Shown here piece after piece: positions 1 to 6,699 of a stretch of DNA of 8,325 nt. The stretch is from Alphaproteobacteria bacterium (GTDB taxonomy: Bacteria; Pseudomonadota; Alphaproteobacteria; Caulobacterales; Parvularculaceae). How positions within the stretch are numbered: the stretch's first letter is position 1; each line of letters begins with the position of its first letter. The stretch spans positions 1-8,325 of the forward strand of contig JAUIEG010000099.1 of the NCBI GenBank assembly GCA_030428745.1, given 5' to 3'. The notes under the pieces were generated by a model, which saw only the letters and a list, made by a program, of their open reading frames with translations, had not been told where the DNA came from and made no database searches. Position numbers and translations under genes: made by a program.

Positions 1-627
1 TCAAATATTCGCGCCGACACCAAAGGCGCCGTCTATGACTTCACGGCCTATGTTCCGGAGACGGAGGAAGAGGCGCTGAAGATTCTCAAGGACAGCAATC
101 TCGACAAAGTCAAAGGCGACGGCAGTGCAAGCTGGGTGTGGAACGAAAAAAGCGGCGCCGCGGATCTCACCTATGACGCCAGTCTCGACAAGGTCGCCGG
201 CTTCAGCGTGAGCGCTGCGTTCTCCAATTTGAAACTTGATGAAATCGCCGCCGCTATGGAAGAGGGCGAAAGCGATAGCGTCTTGTCAAAAGGCGCGCTC
301 AAGAATTTTTCTTTCAAGGTTGAGGACGAAAAAGCATTGGATGCGATTTTCGCGCTTGCCGCGTTGCAAATGGGCGGTACGGGCGAGGATTTGCGCATGT
401 CGGCGCCGGCCATGATCCGCCTTTCCGGCTCCCAGCTTGCGCAAGTGAACCCGGTCATGTCCGATTATGTGAATGCAGTGGCGGATTTCGTCGCCAAGGG
501 CGGGTCTCTGGAAATCGCGGCGAAGCCGGCGGAGCCTGTGCCTTTCATGTCCCTGCAGACAACTGGCGCCGCCGCGCCTCAGACCGTTCCGGATATGATC
601 GGCCTGACCGTGACGCACAAGGAATAA
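1..627 (+). CDS. Unknown-function protein, C-terminal part, paralog of the next gene
   Basis: The frame is open from the first base, so the start and N-terminus lie outside the window; 208 codons are visible before the TAA. I do not recognise a family. The visible part is rich in Ala, Gly, Asp and Glu, with alternating polar/hydrophobic stretches that suggest beta strands. A conserved-looking C-terminus contains GEDLR, an NP pair, ADF, GG, PFM and the tail APQTVPDMIGLTVTH. The same order of motifs occurs at the end of the gene at 739-2553, including a GDG-x-WxWN segment and the closing LTVTH, so the two are tandem paralogs. That neighbour carries a lipoprotein-type signal, so this protein is probably also exported, but its own N-terminus cannot be seen. 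Both genes are on one strand 111 bases apart and could be co-transcribed. Coding status is confident; function is unknown. Confidence 0.85.
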   Translation, partial: SNIRADTKGAVYDFTAYVPETEEEALKILKDSNLDKVKGDGSASWVWNEKSGAADLTYDASLDKVAGFSVSAAFSNLKLDEIAAAMEEGESDSVLSKGALKNFSFKVEDEKALDAIFALAALQMGGTGEDLRMSAPAMIRLSGSQLAQVNPVMSDYVNAVADFVAKGGSLEIAAKPAEPVPFMSLQTTGAAAPQTVPDMIGLTVTHKE

Positions 628-726
628 GCGGCTAACCTGCCTGAAAGCGCCCGGCCATGGTGGGGCGGGCGCCCCGTTGCGGGTGGCTGTCGTCTCGTCA
701 CCGCCGGGCAAGCCGCATTGCGCGAA

Positions 727-733
727 AAGGGGG
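727..733 (+). promoter_or_regulatory. Ribosome binding site selecting the ATG at 739
   Basis: AAGGGGG lies five bases before ATG 739. An in-frame TTG at 718 would extend the protein by seven residues but would place this site inside the coding region, so ATG 739 is preferred. Confidence 0.7.
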
Positions 734-738
734 ATATT

Positions 739-2553
739 ATGCCGACTTTGAAACTGAAGCCGAACTTTGCCCGGGCGGGCGGAAATCTGCTCTGCGCCTC
801 TGCGGCGGTCTTTGCGCTTCATGCCTGCGCGACGGCGCCGTCGCCATTGACAGCTGAGGATCTTCTCGTTGCGCCTTACGCGTTGCGTAGCGGTGAAGCC
901 TTTGACGTGGACCGGATGTTCGCCGCCTTGCCGGACTGGCTGATCGTCGATCATGGCGGCGCCAGTTTCGACCCCGGCCTTGGCGCGATGGTGGTGAACG
1001 ATGTCCGCTTCGCCTTTGCTTCGGCGCCCGAGGCGCGATTGCGCGCAGACCGGGCGGTGATATGGGGCGCCGATCCGGCGGCGATGGAGACGGCGTTCGC
1101 CAACGCCGGAAGCCTCACCAATATGGCGCCGCTGCTTGATCGCCTGTCGCTTGAGAATGTTACGTCGGAAGGCTTGCAATGGGAGACCGGAACGGAAAAC
1201 GCTTCGCTCTCGTTGCAGAAATTTGTCATCGACGGGCTTGCCGCGCGCTCTTATGCGCTTGCGCCGAAACCGGGCGCTGACGAAGGCGCGGGCGTTTTGC
1301 GCCATATAGCGGCGGTCATGGGCGCCTTTTCATATGACGGCGTCGCCTATTCCGGCTTTTCCTTAAAACTCAACAACAGCCAGGGCGACAAGGTCGCCTT
1401 TGAGGTCGCTGAAGCATTCGCGCGGGGCTATCGGTCGGGCGATGTCGAGTATCAAAGTCTTTCCGGCCTCGCCATGACGGCGGAAAGTTTCGGCGGTGAA
1501 CCGCTCGTCGAAGTTTCGGGAAAGAAGACGTCGGAAACAGCCGCGGCTGACCACCCATACGCGAAAATTCTTAATCAGCCTCCGGCGGAAACAGCGCGTG
1601 ATATTGTGCGCCATCCGACGGCGTTTCTGGCGGCCGCCGCAGGCGGCGGCGTGCTCTCCTATGAGATCGACGGAACCGAAGCGCGCAATGTCAGTATTTC
1701 AAAAGCGCTTGCCTGGCTTGCGAAATGGGAGCTGCCGCCGATCACCGAAACTGACCTCATCGATCTCGGCCAGCAGACGATGACCGGCTATCGCCAGATC
1801 TGGAACGGTCAGCCTTATTACACCATTGAGTCCGCCGATATCGCAGCAGCTGACTTCTATTGGCTTGTGCCGTCTCACTATGAAGCGGCGTATCAGGGCG
1901 TGACCTATGACATGGGCGTCATGATGGACCAGACGCGCTACAGCATGGGGCCTGGCATGGCCACCGAAGCGGCGCCGCAATTTGAAAAGATGGCGGAAAC
2001 GCTGTCGGCGCTCGGACTGGAAAGGATCGCCGGCGACGGAGATTTTGTCTGGCGCTGGAACGGTGAGACCGGCGACGCGGCGCTGACAGCAAGCGGCGAT
2101 GTTATCGATAATTTTTTGCTCGCTTATGGGGTCAATGTGGGCGGGCCGTCGCTGGCCGAATGGGATGTTATGGCCCGCGACGAGACATTGGCGAAAGACG
2201 CCGTCGGCGCCATGACGCTGCAGGGCGCTGATTTCGCCTTTACCGATAGCGGCTTTGTCGACCGCGCTTTCGCCTTCGCCGCTGCGCAAAACGGCGCCGG
2301 ATCGGGTGAAGAGTTGCGGCAGGCCGTTTCCGGCATGGTGCGGCTTACCGGCATGCAGGCGGCGGAAATGAACCCGCGCTTGCCGGCATATGCGCAAGCC
2401 TTCGCCGATTTTCTGGACAATGGCGGCACGATCTCTGCGACGGCGGCGCCTGTGGCGCCGGTTGAGTTCATGACGGTGCAGGCCGCCGCTCAAACCGCGC
2501 CGCAGACCTTGCCGGATATGCTCAACCTCACGGTGACGCACACGGATGAATAA
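739..2553 (+). CDS. Putative exported lipoprotein of unknown function
   Basis: This encodes 604 residues from ATG 739, chosen for its Shine-Dalgarno site. The N-terminus has basic residues (K5, K7, R12), a hydrophobic stretch at about 17-29 and a lipobox-like LHAC with Cys30, followed by Ala/Thr/Pro-rich sequence. This fits a signal-peptidase-II lipoprotein, although His at the -2 position is not ideal. The mature part is acidic, large and without further obvious membrane helices, with many alternating Tyr/Phe/Ser stretches (SYDGVAYSGF, YEAAYQGVTYDMGV) suggestive of beta structure. I do not recognise the family and see no catalytic motif. The C-terminal 200 or so residues align with the preceding gene (GDG-x-x-WxWN, GEELR, NP, ADF, VEFM, APQTLPDM, LTVTH). 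The N-terminal 300 residues cannot be compared because that gene is cut. A hairpin follows directly after the stop codon. It most likely acts in the periplasm or at the outer membrane. Confidence 0.88.
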   Translation: MPTLKLKPNFARAGGNLLCASAAVFALHACATAPSPLTAEDLLVAPYALRSGEAFDVDRMFAALPDWLIVDHGGASFDPGLGAMVVNDVRFAFASAPEARLRADRAVIWGADPAAMETAFANAGSLTNMAPLLDRLSLENVTSEGLQWETGTENASLSLQKFVIDGLAARSYALAPKPGADEGAGVLRHIAAVMGAFSYDGVAYSGFSLKLNNSQGDKVAFEVAEAFARGYRSGDVEYQSLSGLAMTAESFGGEPLVEVSGKKTSETAAADHPYAKILNQPPAETARDIVRHPTAFLAAAAGGGVLSYEIDGTEARNVSISKALAWLAKWELPPITETDLIDLGQQTMTGYRQIWNGQPYYTIESADIAAADFYWLVPSHYEAAYQGVTYDMGVMMDQTRYSMGPGMATEAAPQFEKMAETLSALGLERIAGDGDFVWRWNGETGDAALTASGDVIDNFLLAYGVNVGGPSLAEWDVMARDETLAKDAVGAMTLQGADFAFTDSGFVDRAFAFAAAQNGAGSGEELRQAVSGMVRLTGMQAAEMNPRLPAYAQAFADFLDNGGTISATAAPVAPVEFMTVQAAAQTAPQTLPDMLNLTVTHTDE

Positions 2554-2583
2554 AAAACGGCCGCCTTTTCGGGCGGCCGCTTT
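2552..2583. terminator. Bidirectional intrinsic terminator shared by lipoprotein gene and dodecin
   Basis: CGGCCGCC (2558-2565) pairs perfectly with GGCGGCCG (2572-2579) around a short loop. Six A residues precede it and CTTT follows. Read on the minus strand it has the better U-tract (six T), so it should stop dodecin transcription efficiently. On the plus strand the U-tract is short, and the A-run overlaps the TAA of the upstream gene. Confidence 0.8.
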
Positions 2584-2604
2584 CATCATTAGTTTTGCTT
2601 TTAC

Positions 2605-2808
2605 CTAGTCGTCGAGAACGAACGTCACTTTCAACATGACGCGATATTCCTTGATCTTGCCTTTGTCGAGAATGATCGACTGATCCTTGACCCAAGCGCC
2701 TTCGACATTTTTCAGTGTCTTGTTGGCGCGGTCGATACCTTGTTCAATGGCGTCTTTGAAACCTTTGGACGATCCGGAGATGATTTCCGTAACTCGTGCG
2801 ACAGCCAT
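2605..2808 (-). CDS. Dodecin family flavin-binding protein
   Basis: This encodes a 67-residue protein, the normal size for dodecins, which assemble into dodecameric hollow spheres that bind and store flavins (riboflavin, FMN or FAD). The family pattern is clear: an N-terminal strand with VTEIISGSSKGF, a helix AIEQGIDRANKTLKN, then W39 in a GAWV context, and a final strand pair EYRVMLKVTFVLDD. W39 matches the tryptophan that stacks on the flavin ring. The position taken by a flavin-contacting Gln in the archaeal protein is Arg56 here. The start is secure: AAGGAGGAG (2815-2823 on the plus strand) sits six bases upstream. The gene stands alone between a terminator it shares with the converging lipoprotein gene and the hydroxyacyl-CoA dehydrogenase gene upstream. 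A candidate promoter lies 50-80 bases upstream, so it probably has its own transcript. No gene symbol is assigned because naming varies. Confidence 0.95.
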   Translation of the reverse strand: MAVARVTEIISGSSKGFKDAIEQGIDRANKTLKNVEGAWVKDQSIILDKGKIKEYRVMLKVTFVLDD

Positions 2809-2859
2809 GTAATGCTCCTCCTTTATGTTATCGCGCGCGAATGGCGGGCGCGTCGGAGA

Positions 2860-2888
2860 ATTAGAGCGCTTTTCCGGGGCGGGTGCAA
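2860..2888 (-). promoter_or_regulatory. Candidate sigma-70-type promoter for dodecin
   Basis: On the minus strand TTGCAC and TCTAAT are separated by 17 bases. The -10 differs from TATAAT at one position, while the -35 matches weakly. The -10 box ends about 50 bases from the dodecin ATG. The element overlaps the imperfect palindrome at 2870-2902. It was found by eye only. Confidence 0.35.
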
Positions 2889-2902
2889 ACCGCCGGAAAG
2901 AG
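2870..2902. repeat. Imperfect palindrome between dodecin and hbd
   Basis: TTTCCGG (2871-2877) pairs with CCGGAAA (2893-2899). After a two-base bulge, CGG (2880-2882) pairs with CCG (2890-2892), leaving a seven-base loop. The left flank reads TTAGAGCGCTTTTCC, resembling the ends of short dispersed palindromes I associate with alphaproteobacterial intergenic regions. It has no T-tract on either side, so it is a poor intrinsic terminator for hbd, although it is the only stable structure after that gene. Confidence 0.45.
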
Positions 2903-2933
2903 ATTTCTACTTTTTAATTCAAAAGCTTCGTGT

Positions 2934-3812
2934 CTATCGCGTCGGCTTCGGCGTGTCGCCGGAATAGTCGTAAAAGCCGCGGCCGGTTTTGCGGCCGAGC
3001 CAGCCCGCTTCAACATATTTTACAAGCAACGGGCACGGACGATATTTGGAGTCCGCAAGCCCTTCATAAAGCACCTGCATGATCGCAAGGCAGATATCGA
3101 GACCGATAAAGTCCGCCAGTTCCAGCGGGCCCATGGGGTGGTTGGCGCCCAGCTTCATGCCGGTGTCGATGGCTTCAACGGAGCCGACGCCTTCATACAG
3201 CGTGTAGATCGCTTCGTTGATCATGGGCATTAAGACGCGGTTGACGATGAAGGCGGGGAAGTCCTCTGACACCGTCATTGTCTTGCCGAGGCTCGCCACA
3301 ACTTCCTTGGTGGCCTCGAAGGTTTCCTTCGCCGTGGCGATGCCGCGGATCACTTCGACCAGTTTCATCACCGGCACGGGGTTCATGAAGTGAATGCCGA
3401 TGAAGTTTTCAGGCTTTTCGGTCCCTGCCGCGAGGCCGGTGATGGAAAGCGACGATGTGTTCGAGGCGAGAATGGCGGATGGCTTCAACACGCCTTTCAG
3501 GCTTGCGAAGATTTCTTTTTTAACGGCCTGCACTTCACTCGCCGCCTCGATGACGAGGTCGCAGTCGGAAAGCGCGGCGTTGTCGGTGGCGCTTTTGATG
3601 CGTGCGAAGGCGGCTTTCTCGTCCGCTTCGGTGATGAGCCCTTTGGCGCTCTGGCGCGCGAGATTTTTGGCGATCGACGACATCGCGGCTTCAAGCTGCC
3701 CGGCGCTGATGTCGGTCAGGACGACGTCATAGCCGGCGCCGGCGAAAACATGGGCGATGCCGCGCCCCATTTGACCCGCGCCGATGACCCCGACTGTTTT
3801 GATTGTGCTCAT
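2934..3812 (-). CDS. hbd: 3-hydroxybutyryl-CoA (3-hydroxyacyl-CoA) dehydrogenase
   Basis: This 292-residue cytoplasmic enzyme interconverts (S)-3-hydroxyacyl-CoA and 3-ketoacyl-CoA with NAD(H), in beta-oxidation and C4 metabolism. The N-terminal Rossmann fold starts with VIGAGQMGRG (9-18), and acidic D34 at the end of the second strand favours NAD over NADP. The catalytic set is complete and spaced as in the family: S120 in SNTSS, H141 in IHFMNPVPV, E153 and N191. The C-terminal helical domain carries NHPMGPLELADFIGLD (224-239) and ends in GRGFYDY. Length is typical for the single-domain short enzyme, not a FadB fusion. ATG 3812 gives the standard N-terminus; GGAG lies ten bases upstream, with a closer AAGGA. 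In many alphaproteobacteria this gene directly follows etfA; here a plus-strand flavoenzyme gene separates them. A large imperfect inverted repeat (3820-3882) lies in its leader. The choice between the names hbd, hbdA and fadB2/paaH-like is not resolvable from sequence. Confidence 0.95.
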   Translation of the reverse strand: MSTIKTVGVIGAGQMGRGIAHVFAGAGYDVVLTDISAGQLEAAMSSIAKNLARQSAKGLITEADEKAAFARIKSATDNAALSDCDLVIEAASEVQAVKKEIFASLKGVLKPSAILASNTSSLSITGLAAGTEKPENFIGIHFMNPVPVMKLVEVIRGIATAKETFEATKEVVASLGKTMTVSEDFPAFIVNRVLMPMINEAIYTLYEGVGSVEAIDTGMKLGANHPMGPLELADFIGLDICLAIMQVLYEGLADSKYRPCPLLVKYVEAGWLGRKTGRGFYDYSGDTPKPTR

Positions 3813-3819
3813 ATCCTTC

Positions 3820-3882
3820 GCGCTCCGCCTCTTCCCTTGGGCGGCGGATACTGCACCGCAACATGGGAGAGGGCAAGAGCGC
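3820..3882. repeat. Imperfect inverted repeat in the hbd leader
   Basis: Arms at 3820-3836 and 3865-3882 are near reverse complements (GCGCTC...CTCTTCCC against GGGAGAG...GAGCGC) with a 28-base loop. On the minus-strand mRNA the hairpin lies just before hbd and its right arm includes the GGAG that may serve as hbd ribosome binding site. It may be a dispersed palindrome or a leader structure; neither can be decided here. Confidence 0.45.
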
Positions 3883-3890
3883 TGTGCGGC

Positions 3891-4019
3891 TCAGGCGCCG
3901 CGACGAATATCCGCGGCGAAACAGCCATGGGCGGCGTTGTGGGCGTGGATATAGGCGACCTCACCGTCGCTGAAAGCGGCTTCAATTTTATCGACCGCAA
4001 CGTCTTTGAGGGTGATCAA
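3891..4019 (-). CDS. Candidate small protein, 42 residues, HxHxxxHxC motif
   Basis: This minus-strand frame runs from TTG 4019 to TGA 3891. The predicted product begins ITLKDVAVDKIEAAF (after the initiator) and has AYIHAHNAAHGC followed by FAADIRRGA. Third codon positions are mostly G or C (by eye about two thirds), as in the neighbouring real genes, and the sequence reads like a soluble helix-strand protein. There is no ATG or GTG start in frame, and no strong Shine-Dalgarno before the TTG; the frame stays open a further 11 codons to an upstream TGA, but those codons look less typical. The His/His/His/Cys cluster could bind a metal, which is inference only. It lies 78 bases upstream of hbd on the same strand. 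It could be a genuine small gene with a TTG start or the remnant of a longer gene. I do not recognise the family. Confidence 0.45.
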   Translation of the reverse strand: MITLKDVAVDKIEAAFSDGEVAYIHAHNAAHGCFAADIRRGA

Positions 4020-4076
4020 TGCACTGCTTTCATTTGGTGGAATATTGGAAACTCAGGGCCAGCGCCCCAGGCGACA

Positions 4077-4084
4077 AAGGGGAG
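4077..4084 (+). promoter_or_regulatory. Ribosome binding site selecting ATG 4090
   Basis: AAGGGGAG is five bases before ATG 4090. The frame is open further upstream to a TTG at 4006, but the extra 28 residues are not family-like and would bury this site. Confidence 0.75.
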
Positions 4085-4089
4085 ACGAA

Positions 4090-5670
4090 ATGAATAACGC
4101 CAAGCGCGATCAATTCGCAAAAGACTGGGATGTCATTGTTATCGGGTCGGGGATGGGGGGCATGGCCGCCGCGAGCGCGCTTTCGCAAACCGGCCATAAG
4201 GTGCTGCTTCTCGAACAATACCAGACGCTCGGTGGTCAGACTCACAGTTTTTCACGAGACGGCTTTCGCTGGGATGCAGGCATTCACTATTTGAGCGGGT
4301 TTGCGCCTGACGACCCTTACCGCAAGGCGCTCGACTGGCTCTGCGATACGCCCATAGAGCTGGCGCCGATGGGCGCCGTTTATGATTATCTCCATCTCGG
4401 CGATAGCGAGCCTCTCGCCCTTTCGCGTCCCTATGAAGCGCAAATCCGTGATTTAAAGGACCGGTTCCCAGGCGAAACCAAAACCATCGACGCCTGGTTC
4501 GATGCTGTGCACAAGGCCCGGGAGGCGGCGCTTGCGGTCTTTCAGACACGGGCGATACCGCAACCGTTTAGCGAGGTCATCGAATGGTGGAAAAGCAGTT
4601 CTATTAAACAATGGTGTGGACGGACTATCATGGAGGTGGCCGCCGACATCTCGGATAATCCGGAACTCACAAATGCGCTTGTCGCCCAGTGGGGAGATCA
4701 TGGCGGACGCCCGAGCCTTGCGAGCTTTGCAGTTCACGCGCTCGTCGCGCATTCTTATCTTGAATGCGGGGCGTGGTATCCGGTCGGCGGCGCCGCCGTC
4801 ATCGCCGAACACATGTTGCCCGTCATTACCAGGGCCGGCGGTGAGGCGCGCGCGGGCGTTCGGGTTGAAACACTGCTGATGGAGAAGGGGCGCGTCATTG
4901 GCGTGCGGACTGCTGGCGGCGAGGACATTTACGCTGACGTCGTCGTTTCCAATATCGGCGCCCGGGAAACGGTGGACCGGTTGCTGCCAGACGTCCATGG
5001 CGAAGATGAATGGGTGCGTGAGATTCGCTCCTTCGCCCCGAGCCTTTGCCATTTCTCGTTGTTTCTCGGTTTCGAAGGCGACATCGAGGCGGCCGGCGCA
5101 ACAAAAGCCAATCACTGGCTTTATCCCACCGGCGAGACTGACGCGATCTGGGCCGATGCGCCCAATGGAACGCCGCCGGGCATGTTTGCGTCTTTTGCAT
5201 CGCTGAAAGACACCGCCCATGACCCCGGCCCGAAGCGGCGGCATTCAGGCGAATTGATCGCCTGGACGGATTGGTCGACGGTTGAGCGTTGGGCGGATGC
5301 GCCGCCGGGTGAGCGAGGATACGACTACGCAGCCTTCAAGGCGCAGGTCGAAGAAAAACTGTTTGAACAGTTCAAGACCTATTTTCCGGCGCTTGCCGAA
5401 CTGGTCGTGTTCAAGGAGCTGTCGACGCCGCTGGCGACCGCGTCAATTACCGGCCACCGGGAAGGCGCTTTCTATGGTCTTGAGGCCACGCCGGCGCGAA
5501 TGCTGTCGGACGCGCTACGCATGAAAACGCCCGTAAAGGGTCTCTATCTTTCCGGTCAGGACGTGCTCTCGCCGGGTGTGCCAGGCGCCATGTGGGGCGG
5601 CATCCTTTGCGCGTCGAGCATCGATCCCAAAGTCATGGTGCGCCGTGCAAGAGCGGCAAAGGATGAGTGA
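4090..5670 (+). CDS. FAD-dependent oxidoreductase, phytoene desaturase / retinol saturase (CrtI-RetSat) superfamily
   Basis: This 526-residue flavoenzyme would oxidise or saturate C=C bonds in a hydrophobic, probably isoprenoid-like, substrate; the substrate cannot be read from sequence. The N-terminal dinucleotide-binding motif is DVIVIGSGMGGMAAASAL (14-31), followed by E42 at the end of the second strand and LGGQTHSF (47-54), where family members have GG with the FAD phosphate region. A central PVGGAAVIAEHMLP block and the C-terminal flavin motif GLYLSGQDVLSPGVPGAMWG (484-503) are typical of CrtI/RetSat-type proteins. No signal peptide is seen; association with the membrane surface is possible. 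Length fits bacterial RetSat-like members. The start follows a strong ribosome binding site. The gene lies alone on the plus strand between hbd and etfA, diverging from the former and converging on the latter, ending 48 bases before a strong terminator. It is probably a single-gene insertion into an otherwise minus-strand cluster. Family is confident; reaction and direction are not. Confidence 0.92.
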   Translation: MNNAKRDQFAKDWDVIVIGSGMGGMAAASALSQTGHKVLLLEQYQTLGGQTHSFSRDGFRWDAGIHYLSGFAPDDPYRKALDWLCDTPIELAPMGAVYDYLHLGDSEPLALSRPYEAQIRDLKDRFPGETKTIDAWFDAVHKAREAALAVFQTRAIPQPFSEVIEWWKSSSIKQWCGRTIMEVAADISDNPELTNALVAQWGDHGGRPSLASFAVHALVAHSYLECGAWYPVGGAAVIAEHMLPVITRAGGEARAGVRVETLLMEKGRVIGVRTAGGEDIYADVVVSNIGARETVDRLLPDVHGEDEWVREIRSFAPSLCHFSLFLGFEGDIEAAGATKANHWLYPTGETDAIWADAPNGTPPGMFASFASLKDTAHDPGPKRRHSGELIAWTDWSTVERWADAPPGERGYDYAAFKAQVEEKLFEQFKTYFPALAELVVFKELSTPLATASITGHREGAFYGLEATPARMLSDALRMKTPVKGLYLSGQDVLSPGVPGAMWGGILCASSIDPKVMVRRARAAKDE

Positions 5671-5718
5671 CGGCGATAAGGCCCCGTTTGATAGGCATGT
5701 TCTGGGACCAACGGCCCC

Positions 5719-5749
5719 AAAAAAAAAGCCCCGCCGAAGCGGGGCTTTT
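5719..5749. terminator. Strong bidirectional intrinsic terminator between converging genes
   Basis: GCCCCGC (5728-5734) pairs with GCGGGGC (5739-5745) around a CGAA tetraloop. Nine A residues precede it and four T residues follow, and A-T pairs extend the stem. It should end the plus-strand flavoenzyme transcript and, with a nine-T tract on the minus strand, the etfBA transcript. Confidence 0.92.
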
Positions 5750-5769
5750 AATTTCACGTTTTATCTTGC

Positions 5770-6699
5770 CTAAAGCGCGCTTTCCAACTCCGGCAGCGCC
5801 TTGAAGAGATCCGCAACAAGGCCGTAATCGGCGACCTGGAAGATCGGCGCCTCTTCGTCCTTGTTGATGGCGACGATGACTTTGGAGTCTTTCATGCCCG
5901 CAAGGTGTTGGATGGCGCCGGAAATGCCGACGGCGATGTAAAGCTCCGGCGCGACGACCTTGCCGGTCTGTCCCACCTGATAGTCGTTCGGCACATAGCC
6001 CGCGTCGACCGCGGCGCGCGAGGCGCCGACAGCGGCGCCGAGCTTGTCGGCGACGGGGAAGATGTATTTCTCGAAATTCTCGTAGGACCCAAGCGCGCGG
6101 CCGCCGGAGATGACGATCTTCGCGCCGGTGAGCTCCGGGCGCTCGGACTTCGTCAGCTCTTCGCCCACGAAAGACGAGAGGCCCGGATCGCCTGCCGCGT
6201 CGAGGCTCACGACTTCCGCCGAGCCGCCTTCGCCCGCCGCCGCGAAGGATGTCGCACGCACGGTGATGATTTTCTTGGCGTCCGACGACTTAACCGTCTG
6301 CATGGCGTTGCCGGCGTAGATCGGGCGCACGAAGGTGTCCGGCGCCTCGACCGCGACGATTTCTGAAATCTGCATCACGTCAAGAAGCGCAGCGACGCGC
6401 GGCATGACGTTCTTGCCGGTGGTGGCGGCTGATTTCAGGATCGCGTCATAGTCGCCAGCGACCGACACGATGAGATCGGCGAAAGGCTCCGCCAGGCGGT
6501 GGGCGTATTGCTCGCCATCGGCGTGGAGCACTTTCCTGACGCCGTCGATCTTCGCCGCCGCTGCGGCCGCGTCGCCCGCGCCTGACCCGGCGACGAGGAT
6601 ATCGACATCGCCGCCAATGGCCTTGGCCGCGGTGACGACCTTAAAGGTGGACTCGTCAATCGAGTTTCCGTGAACGTCTGCTACAACGAGAACCGCCAT
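5770..6699 (-). CDS. etfA: Electron transfer flavoprotein subunit alpha
   Basis: This 309-residue subunit carries the FAD of the ETF heterodimer, which accepts electrons from acyl-CoA and other dehydrogenases and passes them to ETF:quinone oxidoreductase. The N-terminal half is the alpha/beta ETF fold (MAVLVVADVHGNSID...). The C-terminal FAD domain is intact: ISGGRALGS (197-205), GASRAAVDAGYVPNDYQVGQ (225-244), and the ETF-alpha signature LYIAVGISGAIQHLAGM (253-269) followed by INKDEEAPIF and the closing DYGLVADLF. Length is normal for the bacterial/mitochondrial type, not the FixB type with extra ferredoxin domains. Its ATG shares the A at 6699 with the TGA of etfB (TGATG), a classic translational coupling that fits one-to-one subunit synthesis. 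The operon ends at the terminator at 5719-5749. Confidence 0.97.
   Translation of the reverse strand: MAVLVVADVHGNSIDESTFKVVTAAKAIGGDVDILVAGSGAGDAAAAAAKIDGVRKVLHADGEQYAHRLAEPFADLIVSVAGDYDAILKSAATTGKNVMPRVAALLDVMQISEIVAVEAPDTFVRPIYAGNAMQTVKSSDAKKIITVRATSFAAAGEGGSAEVVSLDAAGDPGLSSFVGEELTKSERPELTGAKIVISGGRALGSYENFEKYIFPVADKLGAAVGASRAAVDAGYVPNDYQVGQTGKVVAPELYIAVGISGAIQHLAGMKDSKVIVAINKDEEAPIFQVADYGLVADLFKALPELESAL

Noticed and set aside
662..675. GGGGCG/CGCCCC hairpin between the two paralog genes as a terminator
   Set aside because: The loop would be only two to four bases and no T-tract follows; likely a by-product of GC-rich sequence.
286..1305. 339-codon minus-strand open frame opposite the two paralog genes
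   Set aside because: It runs across the end of one gene, the spacer and the start of the next, is extremely Arg-rich, and has no family resemblance; it is an antisense shadow of GC-rich codons.
1699..2589. 296-codon minus-strand open frame opposite the lipoprotein gene
   Set aside because: Arg/His-rich shadow frame that overlaps the terminator; no motif or ribosome binding site.
3390..4097. 235-codon plus-strand open frame opposite hbd
   Set aside because: It covers the conserved hbd N-terminus in antisense and ends in the spacer; no recognisable protein.
4453..5244. 263-codon minus-strand open frame inside the flavoenzyme gene
   Set aside because: The opposite strand encodes a clear FAD oxidoreductase; this frame has low-complexity basic composition.
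5663..5773. 36-codon plus-strand frame starting in the end of the flavoenzyme gene (MSDGDKAPFDRHVLGP...)
   Set aside because: It overlaps the stop of the previous gene in an attractive ATGAGTGA arrangement, but its second half is simply the A-tract and terminator hairpin and it ends in the etfA stop region; unlikely to be a functional gene.
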